A DNA stretch of 64,000 bases, taken from assembly GCA_963698645.1 (NCBI GenBank), contig CAVORP010000009.1, positions 434,001 through 498,000 on the forward strand, read 5' to 3'. Shown here in pieces: positions 36,733 through 45,821 of this stretch. The position numbers and the translations under genes were made by a program. The stretch is from Ovoidimarina sp963698645 (GTDB lineage Bacteria > Pseudomonadota > Alphaproteobacteria > Rhodobacterales > Rhodobacteraceae). The first letter of the stretch is position 1. Each line of letters opens with the position of its first letter. Under the pieces are notes generated by a model. The model saw only the letters and a list, made by a program, of their open reading frames with translations, made no database searches and was not told the origin of the DNA.

Positions 36733-39077
36733 TCCCCCTGCCCCTTGTCCTCCGCCGCGGCTGCGGGCCGCCCCAATACCTCGGGATTACGCAGCCAGAT
36801 ATCGCGCTGCGCGAAGGGAATCTCGATCCCCTCCTCGGCAAAGCGCCGGGCGATCTCGTGGTTCATATCCGATTTGACCGCCATCATGAAATTCACGTCC
36901 CGCAAGATCGCGCGGATCTCGAAATCAAGACTGTCCGCACCGAAGCCCTGGAACACCACGTTGGGCGGCGGGTTCATGAGCACCATGGGATGGGCCTCGC
37001 CGATCTCGCGCAGAATCCTGTCGACCCGCTGTGTATCGGTGCCATAGGCCACGCCCACCGGCACGATCACCCGACCGATCGAATTGCCGCGCGTGTAGTT
37101 GATCACCGTACCCGACACGAAATCGGCGTTGGGGACGATCACATCGGTCCGGTCGAAGGTCTCGATCCGCGTCGACCGGACCGAGATGTCGCGGACATAG
37201 CCCATCTGGCCGCCCACCTCGACCCAGTCGCCTTCGGAAATCGGGCGCTCGATGAGAAGGATGATCCCCGAGACGAAGTTCGACACGATGTTCTGAAGTC
37301 CGAAACCAACGCCCACCGCAAGAGCGCTGGCAAAGATCGCAAAGGACGCAAGATTGATCCCACCCGCGGTGATCGCGATCAGCCCGGCCAGGAATATCCC
37401 GACATAGCCCACACCCGAGATGATCGCGTTGCGCCCGCCCACGTCGATCTTGGTGCGTGGGAGAACAGTGGTGCGCAGCGTGTTCTGAACCAGCCGCGTC
37501 GCGCCGAAACCCAGCCCGAACACCACCGCCACGACAAGAAAATCGGCCGGCGAGATCCGGGTTTCGCCAAGGGTCACCCCGGCCAGAAACCGCGCCCAGA
37601 GCTCGCCCAATTCTGCCGGGCGCACGCCCCAGATCAGCGCGAACAGCGGCAGCGAGGCCAGCACGAAACAGAAGCTGATCAGAACCGGGATCAGCGCATC
37701 GCCCACATCGCTGGGATCCCGCCCGCTCATCGTGGCGTAAATGTCCCGGATCGGGCCGTGCACGATCACCAGCGCGCCGATCAGGGCCAGCGACATGGCG
37801 GCGGGAAAGACCAGACCCGCCGACAGGTTCTGATAACCCAGCGCGGCTGCAATCGGGCCCAGAACGCCCACCGCCATGGCCCCCCGGCCCAGAAGCCGCA
37901 TCATCTGCGCGCGGAACCCCGATTCCGACGAGGCCTCGGTCGCGATCCGCGCCGAGCGGGTCAGGAACCGACCCATCCGGAACAGCGCAAAACCCACGAG
38001 CACCAGAAGCGGGAAACTCCATGTGACCGCGGCCGCGTCTGCCTCGGCGTCGAAATCAAAGATCGTGCCCAGGATGACCGACAGGCCCAGAACAAGGCCC
38101 AGACCGGCACTGTAGCGCCGCCCCCGCGCGTTCTCCGCATCGTCAAGGTCCAGCGGGCCCGAAACATTGGGATCGGCCGGAAAGACCCGCGCCCCAAGCC
38201 AAAGCGCGCCAAAGACGAAGAGGCCCGCAAGCGGCAGGCTCTCGACGATATGCGTGCCGCGAATGCCCAGAAGCCCTGTCGAAATCGCCGCCCGGGACAG
38301 CGCCAGAAGCCCCAGCACGGGCAACAGGATCTGGCCCAGCGACACGAGGAACCCGAGCGCCAGACGCCCGCCCATTCCGATGCGCGCCTGCACCTTTCGT
38401 GTTGCCGTCTGCATCCAACGCCGCCCGCGACCGAACAGCATCAATCCGATCGCCGTAAGCGCAAGCGTCAGGGGAAGCGCGTTGCGCGCCTCGGTCCGTT
38501 GCGCATCGCTCGACCAGTTCCGGCTGACTTCGCGCCCGATCGCCAGCATCCGGTCACGGGCCAGCTTGACCCCCTGCTCCCATGTCGTGGGCGCCAGCGG
38601 AGACATCTCGACCTTCAGAAGCTGCGCCGTCTGCCGGTCGCGGATCACCTGATCCAACTCGCCGATCACCCCGTCGGCGCGGCTATAGGCCTCGGTCGCG
38701 GCAACCTGCGGCTCCAGCAATTGCGCCAGCTGCTGGTTCAGCTGCGCCCGGCGTGCCGCGATATCGGCGGATTCGCTCTCGCCCTCCGCCGGAACCGGCC
38801 CAAGGGCAGCCAACTGGCTGCGCAGCGTGTCGATCCGCGTCTGGTTGGCCGCCTCCGAGCGCAGGAACTCCGCCCGCCACCCGGCGATTTCCTCGCGCAG
38901 GGATTCCAGCACGTCGGTCGAGGCCGTACCATCTTCAAGCGCCTGCTCGGCCCGTTCCGCGACCCGTTCCCAGGCGGCGAAATCCAGCGGCGCGGCGGTG
39001 GTCTGCGCGGAGGCCGCGACAAGCGTCGCGAGAAGCGCCGCGGCCACAAGGGCAAGGAGCCGGCCCATGATGGTCAT
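36729..39077 (-). CDS. Large MscS-family mechanosensitive channel with DUF3772-type N-terminus
   Basis: 782 residues. Signal peptide (LLALVAAALLATLVAASAQ), a periplasmic coiled-coil/helical domain of about 170 residues with many Glu/Arg, then about ten hydrophobic segments, and the MscS pore and beta domain near the C-terminus (GFGLQNIVSNFVSGI, ERPISEGDWVEVGG, VIVPNADFVSG). It opens under hypo-osmotic stress to release solutes. Start at 39077 overlaps the cysK stop (ATGA); an ATG three codons later is equally possible. Confidence 0.9.
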   Translation of the reverse strand: MTIMGRLLALVAAALLATLVAASAQTTAAPLDFAAWERVAERAEQALEDGTASTDVLESLREEIAGWRAEFLRSEAANQTRIDTLRSQLAALGPVPAEGESESADIAARRAQLNQQLAQLLEPQVAATEAYSRADGVIGELDQVIRDRQTAQLLKVEMSPLAPTTWEQGVKLARDRMLAIGREVSRNWSSDAQRTEARNALPLTLALTAIGLMLFGRGRRWMQTATRKVQARIGMGGRLALGFLVSLGQILLPVLGLLALSRAAISTGLLGIRGTHIVESLPLAGLFVFGALWLGARVFPADPNVSGPLDLDDAENARGRRYSAGLGLVLGLSVILGTIFDFDAEADAAAVTWSFPLLVLVGFALFRMGRFLTRSARIATEASSESGFRAQMMRLLGRGAMAVGVLGPIAAALGYQNLSAGLVFPAAMSLALIGALVIVHGPIRDIYATMSGRDPSDVGDALIPVLISFCFVLASLPLFALIWGVRPAELGELWARFLAGVTLGETRISPADFLVVAVVFGLGFGATRLVQNTLRTTVLPRTKIDVGGRNAIISGVGYVGIFLAGLIAITAGGINLASFAIFASALAVGVGFGLQNIVSNFVSGIILLIERPISEGDWVEVGGQMGYVRDISVRSTRIETFDRTDVIVPNADFVSGTVINYTRGNSIGRVIVPVGVAYGTDTQRVDRILREIGEAHPMVLMNPPPNVVFQGFGADSLDFEIRAILRDVNFMMAVKSDMNHEIARRFAEEGIEIPFAQRDIWLRNPEVLGRPAAAAEDKGQGE

Positions 39078-40108
39078 TGATCCAGAAACACCGTCGGCAG
39101 GATGCGCTCTTCGGCCTCCAGCCATCCGGGCACGGGAAGCCCCTTTTCCCGCAGGAATTCCGGATTGAACAATTTCGACTGATAGCGCGTGCCGTAATCG
39201 CAGAGGATCGTCACGATCGTATGCCCCGGCCCCATCTCGCGCGCCATGCGCATCGCGCCGGCGATATTGATCCCCGAGGAACCGCCAAGGCACAGGCCCT
39301 CATGGGCCAGAAGATCGAATACGATGGGCAGGGCCTCGCTATCGGGAATCTTGAAACTCATGTCGGGGCGAAAGCCCACGAGGTTCGCGGTCTCGCGCCC
39401 CTGCCCGATACCCTCTGTGATCGAACTGCCCTCGGCCTTGAATTCACCGGTCGTATAGAAGGAATGGATCGCCGAGCCTTCGGGGTCGGCCAGCCCGATC
39501 TTCACGCCCTTGGGCTGAAGCGCCATGCCGACACCGGCAAGCGTACCGCCAGTCCCCACCGAACAAACGAAGCCATCGACGCCGCCCCCGGTCTGCTCCC
39601 AGATCTCGGGGCCTGTGCCCTCGATATGGGCCTGCCGGTTCGCCACGTTGTCGAACTGATTGGCCCAGATCGCGCCATTGGGTTCGGATTGCGCCAGCCG
39701 CTCGGCCAGCCGCTCGGAATAGCGGACATAGTTGTTGGGGTTCTTGTAGGGCACCGCCGGCACTTGCACGAGTTCGGCGCCCGCAAGCCGAAGCATGTCC
39801 TTCTTTTCCTGACTCTGGGTCTCGGGAATCACGATCACGGTGCGAAAGCCGAGCGATGCGCCAACCAGCGCAAGCCCGATCCCCGTATTGCCCGCGGTCC
39901 CCTCGACGATCGTGCCGCCCGGCCGCAGCCGGCCCGAGGCGACCGCGTCGCGGATGATGAACAAGGCCGCCCGGTCCTTGACCGACTGGCCCGGATTCAT
40001 GAATTCCGCCTTACCCAGAATCTCGCAACCCGTCGCCTCCGACGCGGCCGCCAGCCGGATCAGGGGGGTATTGCCGACGGTATCCGAGAGTGAGGTTCTT
40101 ATGGTCAT
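39074..40108 (-). CDS. cysK: Cysteine synthase (O-acetylserine sulfhydrylase)
   Basis: 344 residues of the fold-type II PLP family. The cofactor lysine lies in NPGQSVKDRAAL, the substrate loop is GTAGNTGIGLAL and the phosphate-binding loop is SVGTGGTLAGV. It makes cysteine from O-acetylserine and sulfide. It lies directly downstream of trgB (49 bases), an arrangement described for the Rhodobacter sphaeroides tellurite-resistance locus, where cysK also contributes to tellurite tolerance. Confidence 0.93.
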   Translation of the reverse strand: MTIRTSLSDTVGNTPLIRLAAASEATGCEILGKAEFMNPGQSVKDRAALFIIRDAVASGRLRPGGTIVEGTAGNTGIGLALVGASLGFRTVIVIPETQSQEKKDMLRLAGAELVQVPAVPYKNPNNYVRYSERLAERLAQSEPNGAIWANQFDNVANRQAHIEGTGPEIWEQTGGGVDGFVCSVGTGGTLAGVGMALQPKGVKIGLADPEGSAIHSFYTTGEFKAEGSSITEGIGQGRETANLVGFRPDMSFKIPDSEALPIVFDLLAHEGLCLGGSSGINIAGAMRMAREMGPGHTIVTILCDYGTRYQSKLFNPEFLREKGLPVPGWLEAEERILPTVFLDQ

Positions 40109-40157
40109 CTTGCGCCCCTTTTGCCCGCGCCCTGTCTAGGCCGCGGCGACGGTAAAC

Positions 40158-41279
40158 TCAAGCAAGCCGCGCGCGGTTCTGTGCAAGCCAGAGCGCCGTC
40201 AGCACCAAGGGGCCGGTCTGGGCCTCTTCGGTCTCCAGAAGCGCCATCAACTGGTCGAACGAGATGATATGGCTCTGGATATCCTCCGCTTCGCTGGCCA
40301 GCCCGCCCACGCCTGCCGCCGTGTCGGGAAGGTCCGCAATCCCCACATAGCTGATAAGCCATTCGCTCACCGCGCCCGGCGACGGGTAATAGGCCCCGAT
40401 CCGGTGCAGATCGCCGATCACGATGCCGGCCTCTTCAAGCGCTTCCCGCCGGGCGGTCTCTTCGGGTGTCTCGCCCGGGTCGATCCGGCCCGCGACGGGC
40501 TCCAGCACCCAAGGGCGCGGATCGCCGCGCATATGGACGCCGAACCGATACTGCTCGATCAGCAGGACCCGGTCGCGCACCGGGTCATAAGGAAGCACCG
40601 TCACCGCATCACCCGAACAGAAGGCCGCGCGGGTGACAGGGCGGCTCAGGCTGCCGTCGAATTTCGGAAAGCGCACATCCTGCTCGCGCAGTGCGAAGTA
40701 CCGGGTATAGGGGCGGCGGTCATCCAGTATCTCGACCCCTTCCGCCGAAAGCCCTCGGCGCACTGTGGCCGGCGCCGGCTCGGTGCGGGCGCGATGGGCC
40801 GAGGACGCCCGGACCAGCATCTGGTCATAGCCCGCCTTCACCTCGTCGGCCGAAAGCTGGCCCATCTGCGCCATAACCTCCTCGGCCGCCAGCGTCGTTG
40901 CCGCGCCATGCTCGCGCACCCAGAGGTCAAGATCCCACGGCCCCGTGGGCTCCTCCTGGTCTGCGGTCGGGAAATAGACTTCGGTCAGGCGCGGCCCGCT
41001 ATCGGTCTCGATCTCCACCAGTTGCAGGGCATAGTGATAGGCCGCCTCGTAGTAATCGAGCCGCGCAAGGTCGCCGGTCTGGACCCCGGTCATCAGGATG
41101 CCTTCCGCGATGGCGCCCGCCCGGGGCACGATCGTCGGATAGCTGCCGCCCGTGACCCCCAGAACGGCATGGTCGGGAAGCCGCGCGGGTTGCAGCAAAG
41201 GAACGCGGCCAAGCACCGTCCGCAACAGCGGCACGTGCCGCAACGTCCCGTAAAAGAACAACGATGTGGCTGCGGTCAT
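40158..41279 (-). CDS. trgB: TrgB: gamma-glutamylcyclotransferase-like plus Nudix fusion
   Basis: 373 residues in two domains. The N-terminal ~150 residues are a GGCT/AIG2-like fold with FFYGTLRHVPLL. The C-terminal ~200 residues are an ADP-ribose-pyrophosphatase-type Nudix hydrolase, whose box GRIDPGETPEETARREALEEAG is complete. Nudix members of this class hydrolyse ADP-ribose or other nucleoside diphosphate derivatives. The gene overlaps trgA by four bases and precedes cysK, matching the Rhodobacter tellurite locus, hence the name. Biochemical function in tellurite resistance is not established. Confidence 0.88.
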   Translation of the reverse strand: MTAATSLFFYGTLRHVPLLRTVLGRVPLLQPARLPDHAVLGVTGGSYPTIVPRAGAIAEGILMTGVQTGDLARLDYYEAAYHYALQLVEIETDSGPRLTEVYFPTADQEEPTGPWDLDLWVREHGAATTLAAEEVMAQMGQLSADEVKAGYDQMLVRASSAHRARTEPAPATVRRGLSAEGVEILDDRRPYTRYFALREQDVRFPKFDGSLSRPVTRAAFCSGDAVTVLPYDPVRDRVLLIEQYRFGVHMRGDPRPWVLEPVAGRIDPGETPEETARREALEEAGIVIGDLHRIGAYYPSPGAVSEWLISYVGIADLPDTAAGVGGLASEAEDIQSHIISFDQLMALLETEEAQTGPLVLTALWLAQNRARLA

Positions 41280-41716
41280 GTCCAGCGATGCGAGAAGTAT
41301 TCGGTCACCAGACCGCAGATCAGGCTGCCAAAGACCATGGCGCCCACCACGTCGGGCGTGACGATCATCTGGGCATATTCCAGCATCAGGTCGCCCATGC
41401 CCACCAGCGCATCCGCCGGCCCCCTGTAACGGCCGCGCACCGAGCGCTCGACCATCTCGTAGCCCGACCAGATCAGAAGACCCCAGAAGGTGATCGCAAA
41501 GACCGACGTCAAACCGTAGCCGATCGCGGCCACAAAGCCGTCCCCGGCCCGTCCGCCCATGATCCGCCAGCCCATGATCGCACCGATCAGCGCGTTGATC
41601 GGCGCCAAAAGCCCCGTACCGCCCGATTCAGGCATCTCTTCGATGATTTGAACGGACACGAACCACGCCAGCGCGGCAAAAAGGATCGCGCCGATGAGCT
41701 TTGCAGCGGTTGGCAT
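41276..41716 (-). CDS. trgA: TrgA family tellurite-resistance membrane protein
   Basis: 146 residues with about four hydrophobic segments (AAKLIGAILFAALAWFVSV, LLAPINALIGAIMGWRIMGG, GLTSVFAITFWGLLIWSG, VVGAMVFGSLICGLVTEYF). The GWRIMGGRAGDG block is typical of the Rhodobacteraceae TrgA family. Start lies three bases after the cfa stop; the end overlaps trgB. Likely one transcript cfa-trgA-trgB-cysK. Confidence 0.87.
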   Translation of the reverse strand: MPTAAKLIGAILFAALAWFVSVQIIEEMPESGGTGLLAPINALIGAIMGWRIMGGRAGDGFVAAIGYGLTSVFAITFWGLLIWSGYEMVERSVRGRYRGPADALVGMGDLMLEYAQMIVTPDVVGAMVFGSLICGLVTEYFSHRWT

Positions 41717-41719
41717 TTC

Positions 41720-42931
41720 TCAGACGGGCCTTCTCACCGTTATCTGTGTCACATCGCAGTTTCGGCTGTGAAACGCGCTCGCGCAAGAGGTCAGATACAT
41801 ATTCCACATCCGCCGAAACCGGTCATCGAATCCCATGGCCGAAATCTCGCTCCAGCGGTCGTTGAAACTGTCATGCCAGCGGCGCAGGGTCTGGGAATAG
41901 CTCTCAGCGAACTCGATCGATCCGGCCACGTCCAGCCCGGCCCGCCGCACCTCTGTCCGCAACACGCTGGGCGATGGAAGCATGCCCCCCGGAAAGATGA
42001 ATTTCTGTATGAAATCAACACCTTTTCGATAAACATCCCAGCGCTCGTCGGCCACCGTGATGATCTGAAGCGTGGCCGCTCGGCCCGGCTTCAGACAGGA
42101 TTTCAGGGTCGCGAAATAGACCGGCCAGTACTTCTGGCCCACCGCCTCGAACATCTCGATCGAGGCCACCCCGTCATACGTGCCTTTTTCGTCACGGTAA
42201 TCCTGCAATTTGATCTCCACCATGTCCGAAAGACCGGCGCGGGCGATCCGTGCGACCGCATAGTCCCGCTGTTCGGTGCTGATCGTAAGCCCGGTCACCT
42301 TAAGACCACGCTGACCGGCGGCATATTCTGCGAACCCGCCCCAGCCACAGCCGATCTCCAGCACATGGTCACCCGCGACCACGCCCATCTGGTCCACCAT
42401 GGCCGCGTATTTCTGTTCCTGCGCCTTTTCGAGGCTTTCCTGCCCGGTGCGGAAATAGGCCGAGGAATAGGTCATCGTGTCGTCCAGCCAGAGACTGTAG
42501 AACTCATTGCCCAGATCATAGTGGTAGGAGATGTTCTTGGGCGCCTGCCCGCGCGAGTTGGATTGCAGCCAGAACCGCATCTTCTCATAGGCCCGCACCA
42601 GCCCCATGCCCGGAAAGCTGTTATAGATCTCGTCATTGTCCTGGTTCAGCAGGTCCATGAAGGCCTGAAGGTCGGGCGTTGACCACCAACCGTCCAGATA
42701 GGCCTCCGAGAACCCCAGATCGCCCTCGCGGATCAGGCGCGCGAACAGGTCGTCATTTTGGATCACCACCTCGGCCACCGGGCCCGGATGGCGCCCCTCT
42801 ATCCGGAACCGCCGACCGTCCCGCAGAACGATGTCGAGACGCCCGTTCTTCAGTGATCTCGACGTATCGAAAACCGGCGCGAAATAGCGTGGCAGGTTTG
42901 ACTGCCCCTTCGTCGTTGTCAGTACCGTCAT
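41720..42931 (-). CDS. cfa: Cyclopropane-fatty-acyl-phospholipid synthase family methyltransferase
   Basis: 403 residues. The SAM motif is VLEIGCGWGGFAEYAA; other family blocks are YHYDLGNEFYSLWLD, YSSAYF and FIQKFIFPGGMLPS. It adds a methylene from SAM across acyl-chain double bases of membrane lipids, or a related modification. It is transcribed ahead of trgA with a three-base gap, so membrane modification and tellurite genes are coupled here. Confidence 0.9.
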   Translation of the reverse strand: MTVLTTTKGQSNLPRYFAPVFDTSRSLKNGRLDIVLRDGRRFRIEGRHPGPVAEVVIQNDDLFARLIREGDLGFSEAYLDGWWSTPDLQAFMDLLNQDNDEIYNSFPGMGLVRAYEKMRFWLQSNSRGQAPKNISYHYDLGNEFYSLWLDDTMTYSSAYFRTGQESLEKAQEQKYAAMVDQMGVVAGDHVLEIGCGWGGFAEYAAGQRGLKVTGLTISTEQRDYAVARIARAGLSDMVEIKLQDYRDEKGTYDGVASIEMFEAVGQKYWPVYFATLKSCLKPGRAATLQIITVADERWDVYRKGVDFIQKFIFPGGMLPSPSVLRTEVRRAGLDVAGSIEFAESYSQTLRRWHDSFNDRWSEISAMGFDDRFRRMWNMYLTSCASAFHSRNCDVTQITVRRPV

Positions 42932-43004
42932 AGCTCTCCCCAGACCCTATTGCCCAGTTTAACCTCTGACGCGGGTCGCAAACAACTGTATTCGTTCATT
43001 TTCT

Positions 43005-44420
43005 TCAGAAACCCCGACTCTCGTAGGCGTCAAGCGCGCGCTTGCGCCCCGCATCGGCCGTGACCACCGGCTCGGGATATTGGGCATCGGGCGAGAGGTT
43101 CCAGGATTCGGGCACGGCGCGAAAGAAATCGAGCGCGTCCTTGGCCGGGTTCGACTTGCCCTCCGCGATCCAGCGGTCGACATAGGCGCGGTCCTTGTCG
43201 AACTTGTCAAGCTGGCTGACCGGGTTGAACACGCGGAAATAGGGCGTTGCATCCGGCCCCGACCCCGCCGACCACTGCCAGCCCATGGCATTCGATGCCG
43301 GATCCCAGTCGATCAGGCAGTCCGCGAACCAGTTCAACCCGATTTTCCAGTGACACATCAGATGCTTGGTCAGGTAACTTGCGACGATCATCCGGGCGCG
43401 GTTGTGCATGTAGCCAGTGACATACATCTCGCGCATCGCGGCATCGACGAACCTGATGCCGGTGCGCCCCTGTTTCCACGCCTTCACCTCGGCGCGCCGC
43501 TCGTCCTCGTTCCACGGGAACGCGTCCCATTCCTCGCGCCAGTTGCCGCTGGTGATGCGCGGCGTGTGATAGACAAGGTGATAGGCGAATTCGCGCCAGA
43601 CGAGCTCCTTCAGAAAGGTTTCGGCCCCCGCCTTGCCCTCCTCCCGCGCCCGCATCCCCGCATGCCAGCAGGACCGGGGCGAGATCTCGCCATGCGTCAG
43701 GTTCTCCGACAGCCGCGAAGTGCCGGAAACGCCCGGAATATCCCGCGCCTCGGCATAATCAGCGATCCGGTGGCCGGTGAACTGCGCCAGACGCCCCGAT
43801 GCCGCCGCCTCGCCGATGGTCAGATGCGGCCGCACGATCTCCGCGCCGCGCCGCATCGCGCGGGCAAGGTCCCACGTTGCCGGATCGTCGCTGTCGGGCC
43901 ACGTGTCGGGCGCGCGAAGCGCCTTCACCGCCGGCAGGGGCGCAGGTACATCACGGTCCTTCACCGACTTCCAGAACGGCGTATAGACCTTGTAGAAACC
44001 GCCCGTTTTCGTCTCGACCTGCCAGGGTTCGAACATCACATGGCCCGCGAAACTGCGCGCCTCGATCCCGTCCTCGCCCAGCGCCGATTTCACCGCCTTG
44101 TCCCGCGCGATGCTGTCGGGGTCGTAAAGCCGCGACCACCAGACCGCCCTGGCGCCCGTCTCCTTCACCAAGGCCCGCAGGGTCGCAAGCGCATCACCCC
44201 GCCGAAAGATCAACCGCGATCCGATCTCTTTCAACGCCCCGCCAAAGGCCTCGGCCCCAAGGCCAAGCCGCCAGCGCGGACAGGCGCCGTGGCTGTCAGC
44301 CACCTCGTCCAGAATAAAGACCGGAATGACGGTCATGCCGCTCTCTGCCGCCGCCGTCAGGCCCGGGTTGTCGCCCAGACGGAAATCCCGCCGGACCCAA
44401 AATAGAAGTGTGTCGCTCAT
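43005..44420 (-). CDS. phrB: Deoxyribodipyrimidine photolyase
   Basis: 471 residues, normal for a class I CPD photolyase. N-terminal antenna domain begins LLFWVRRDFRLGDNPGL; the FAD domain shows TGIRFVDAAMREMYVTGYMHNR and DWDPASNAMGWQW. It repairs UV-induced pyrimidine dimers using light. It lies 14 bases after the cysteine-desulfurase-like gene and 73 bases before cfa on the same strand. Confidence 0.95.
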   Translation of the reverse strand: MSDTLLFWVRRDFRLGDNPGLTAAAESGMTVIPVFILDEVADSHGACPRWRLGLGAEAFGGALKEIGSRLIFRRGDALATLRALVKETGARAVWWSRLYDPDSIARDKAVKSALGEDGIEARSFAGHVMFEPWQVETKTGGFYKVYTPFWKSVKDRDVPAPLPAVKALRAPDTWPDSDDPATWDLARAMRRGAEIVRPHLTIGEAAASGRLAQFTGHRIADYAEARDIPGVSGTSRLSENLTHGEISPRSCWHAGMRAREEGKAGAETFLKELVWREFAYHLVYHTPRITSGNWREEWDAFPWNEDERRAEVKAWKQGRTGIRFVDAAMREMYVTGYMHNRARMIVASYLTKHLMCHWKIGLNWFADCLIDWDPASNAMGWQWSAGSGPDATPYFRVFNPVSQLDKFDKDRAYVDRWIAEGKSNPAKDALDFFRAVPESWNLSPDAQYPEPVVTADAGRKRALDAYESRGF

Positions 44421-44434
44421 CGCCCGCCCTTGCC

Positions 44435-45658
44435 CTACAGGATGTGATCTAGGGCGTGGATCAGCCGGTCAACCTCCTTGCGGCGGGTATAATGGACGAA
44501 ACTCATCCGCAGGACGCCAAGCGCCATGTCGACGCCCGAGGCTTCCAGCGCGCGCACCGCATAGAAATCGCCGCCATCGGCCGCGATCCCATGGGTCGCA
44601 AGCGCCTCCGCGAGCTCCCGCGCGGGACGCCCGGTCTCGATCGCAACTGTTGGCGCGCGACCCTCGGCCCGCCGTGGGCCCAGAAGCCGGATATCATTGC
44701 GCTGCCGCAGGTATTTCAGAAGCGGTTTCAACAGCTTGATCTCGCGCTTTCGCATCAGGTCATGAACCCGCGCCGACCGTTCTAGGAGCGTGCCGGTGCC
44801 GCCGCCGTGATGGGCATCGAGCGCATCGATGTAATCCGCGATTCCCGCGCAGGCGGCGATCTGGGCATGGTCCGGACCGGCGGGGGTGAAGCGCTTCGTC
44901 AGGTACCCCGCATTGAAATAATGCCCTTGCTCCGGCAGGGTCTCGGCCAGATCGCGACGCATGGTCATCACGCCCTGATGCGGCCCATAGGTCTTGTAGG
45001 TCGAGAACAGATAGATATCAGCCCCCAGTGCCCGCACATCGGGCAGGCCATGGGGCGCATAGCTTACCCCGTCGACACAGGTGACCGCGCCCGCCTCATG
45101 GGCAATGGCGCAGATCCGCGCCACGTCGTTGATCTCCCCGATGACGTTCGAGCAATGGGGAAAACAGACCAGCCGCACCTTTTCGTCCAGAAGGTGCGCC
45201 AGATCGCGCGGGTCAAGATGCCCGGTCTCGGGGTCCATCTTCCATTCGCGGATCTCGATCCCCTCCATCTCCAGTCGCCGCCACGGGCCGGAATTGGCCT
45301 CGTGATCCTGATTGGTGACGATGATCGCGTGACCGGGGCTCAGCGCCTCGCGAAAGGCCTGGCTCAGGGTATAGGTGTTGGCGGTGGTCGAGGGCCCGAA
45401 ATGCAACTCGTCCTCCCCAACCCCCAACATCGCCGACAGCCGCGCCCGCGCCTCGTCCATCTCCGCCCCGCCCTTTCGCGACGCTTCGGACGGGCCATAG
45501 GGCTGGATCTTGCGCTCCCGGTAAAAGCGGGTCAGCCGATCGATGACCTGCCCACAGGCATAGGAGCCGCCCGCATTCTCGAAATGCGCGACCTTCTTCA
45601 GGGAGGGTTCGGAAAAGGCGGGGAATTGTGCCCGCACGAACTGCGTATCTAGCTTCAT
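44435..45658 (-). CDS. Cysteine-desulfurase-like class V aminotransferase
   Basis: 407 residues of the NifS-like PLP fold. Seen: GPSTTANTYTLSQ, the aspartate region CVDGVSYAPHGLPD, and the PLP lysine in FSTYKTYGPHQGV. The wording fits the cysteine-desulfurase-like subfamily rather than IscS or SufS, and no Fe-S cluster genes adjoin. Function within sulfur or amino-acid metabolism is not known. Confidence 0.85.
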   Translation of the reverse strand: MKLDTQFVRAQFPAFSEPSLKKVAHFENAGGSYACGQVIDRLTRFYRERKIQPYGPSEASRKGGAEMDEARARLSAMLGVGEDELHFGPSTTANTYTLSQAFREALSPGHAIIVTNQDHEANSGPWRRLEMEGIEIREWKMDPETGHLDPRDLAHLLDEKVRLVCFPHCSNVIGEINDVARICAIAHEAGAVTCVDGVSYAPHGLPDVRALGADIYLFSTYKTYGPHQGVMTMRRDLAETLPEQGHYFNAGYLTKRFTPAGPDHAQIAACAGIADYIDALDAHHGGGTGTLLERSARVHDLMRKREIKLLKPLLKYLRQRNDIRLLGPRRAEGRAPTVAIETGRPARELAEALATHGIAADGGDFYAVRALEASGVDMALGVLRMSFVHYTRRKEVDRLIHALDHIL

Positions 45659-45821
45659 GACGGGCGAGAGTGGCGGTGTTCCCCGACCGGGTCAAGGAGC
45701 AGGGTCAGGGCGCCGTCCGCGACCGCTGCGCGCCCTCTCGCCGTTTCGGTCGCGGCGACAATCGCGTCCCTGACGGGAAACTTATCCGGCGACAGCCCCC
45801 GGCCATCGTCCCCGCGCCGCC
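45659..45821. other. Short spacer between acuI and the desulfurase-like gene
   Basis: 163 GC-rich bases. A minus-strand reading continuing into acuI is open here but looks like a shadow. No promoter or terminator was recognised. Confidence 0.3.

Noticed and set aside
36858..39080. 740-codon open frame on the plus strand opposite the mechanosensitive channel
   Set aside because: Composition is His/Arg/Gln-rich as expected of an antisense shadow of a high-GC gene; the minus-strand channel has clear domains and coupling to both neighbours.
41264..42682. 472-codon plus-strand frame opposite trgA and cfa
   Set aside because: Shadow of two recognised genes; no start signal or motif.
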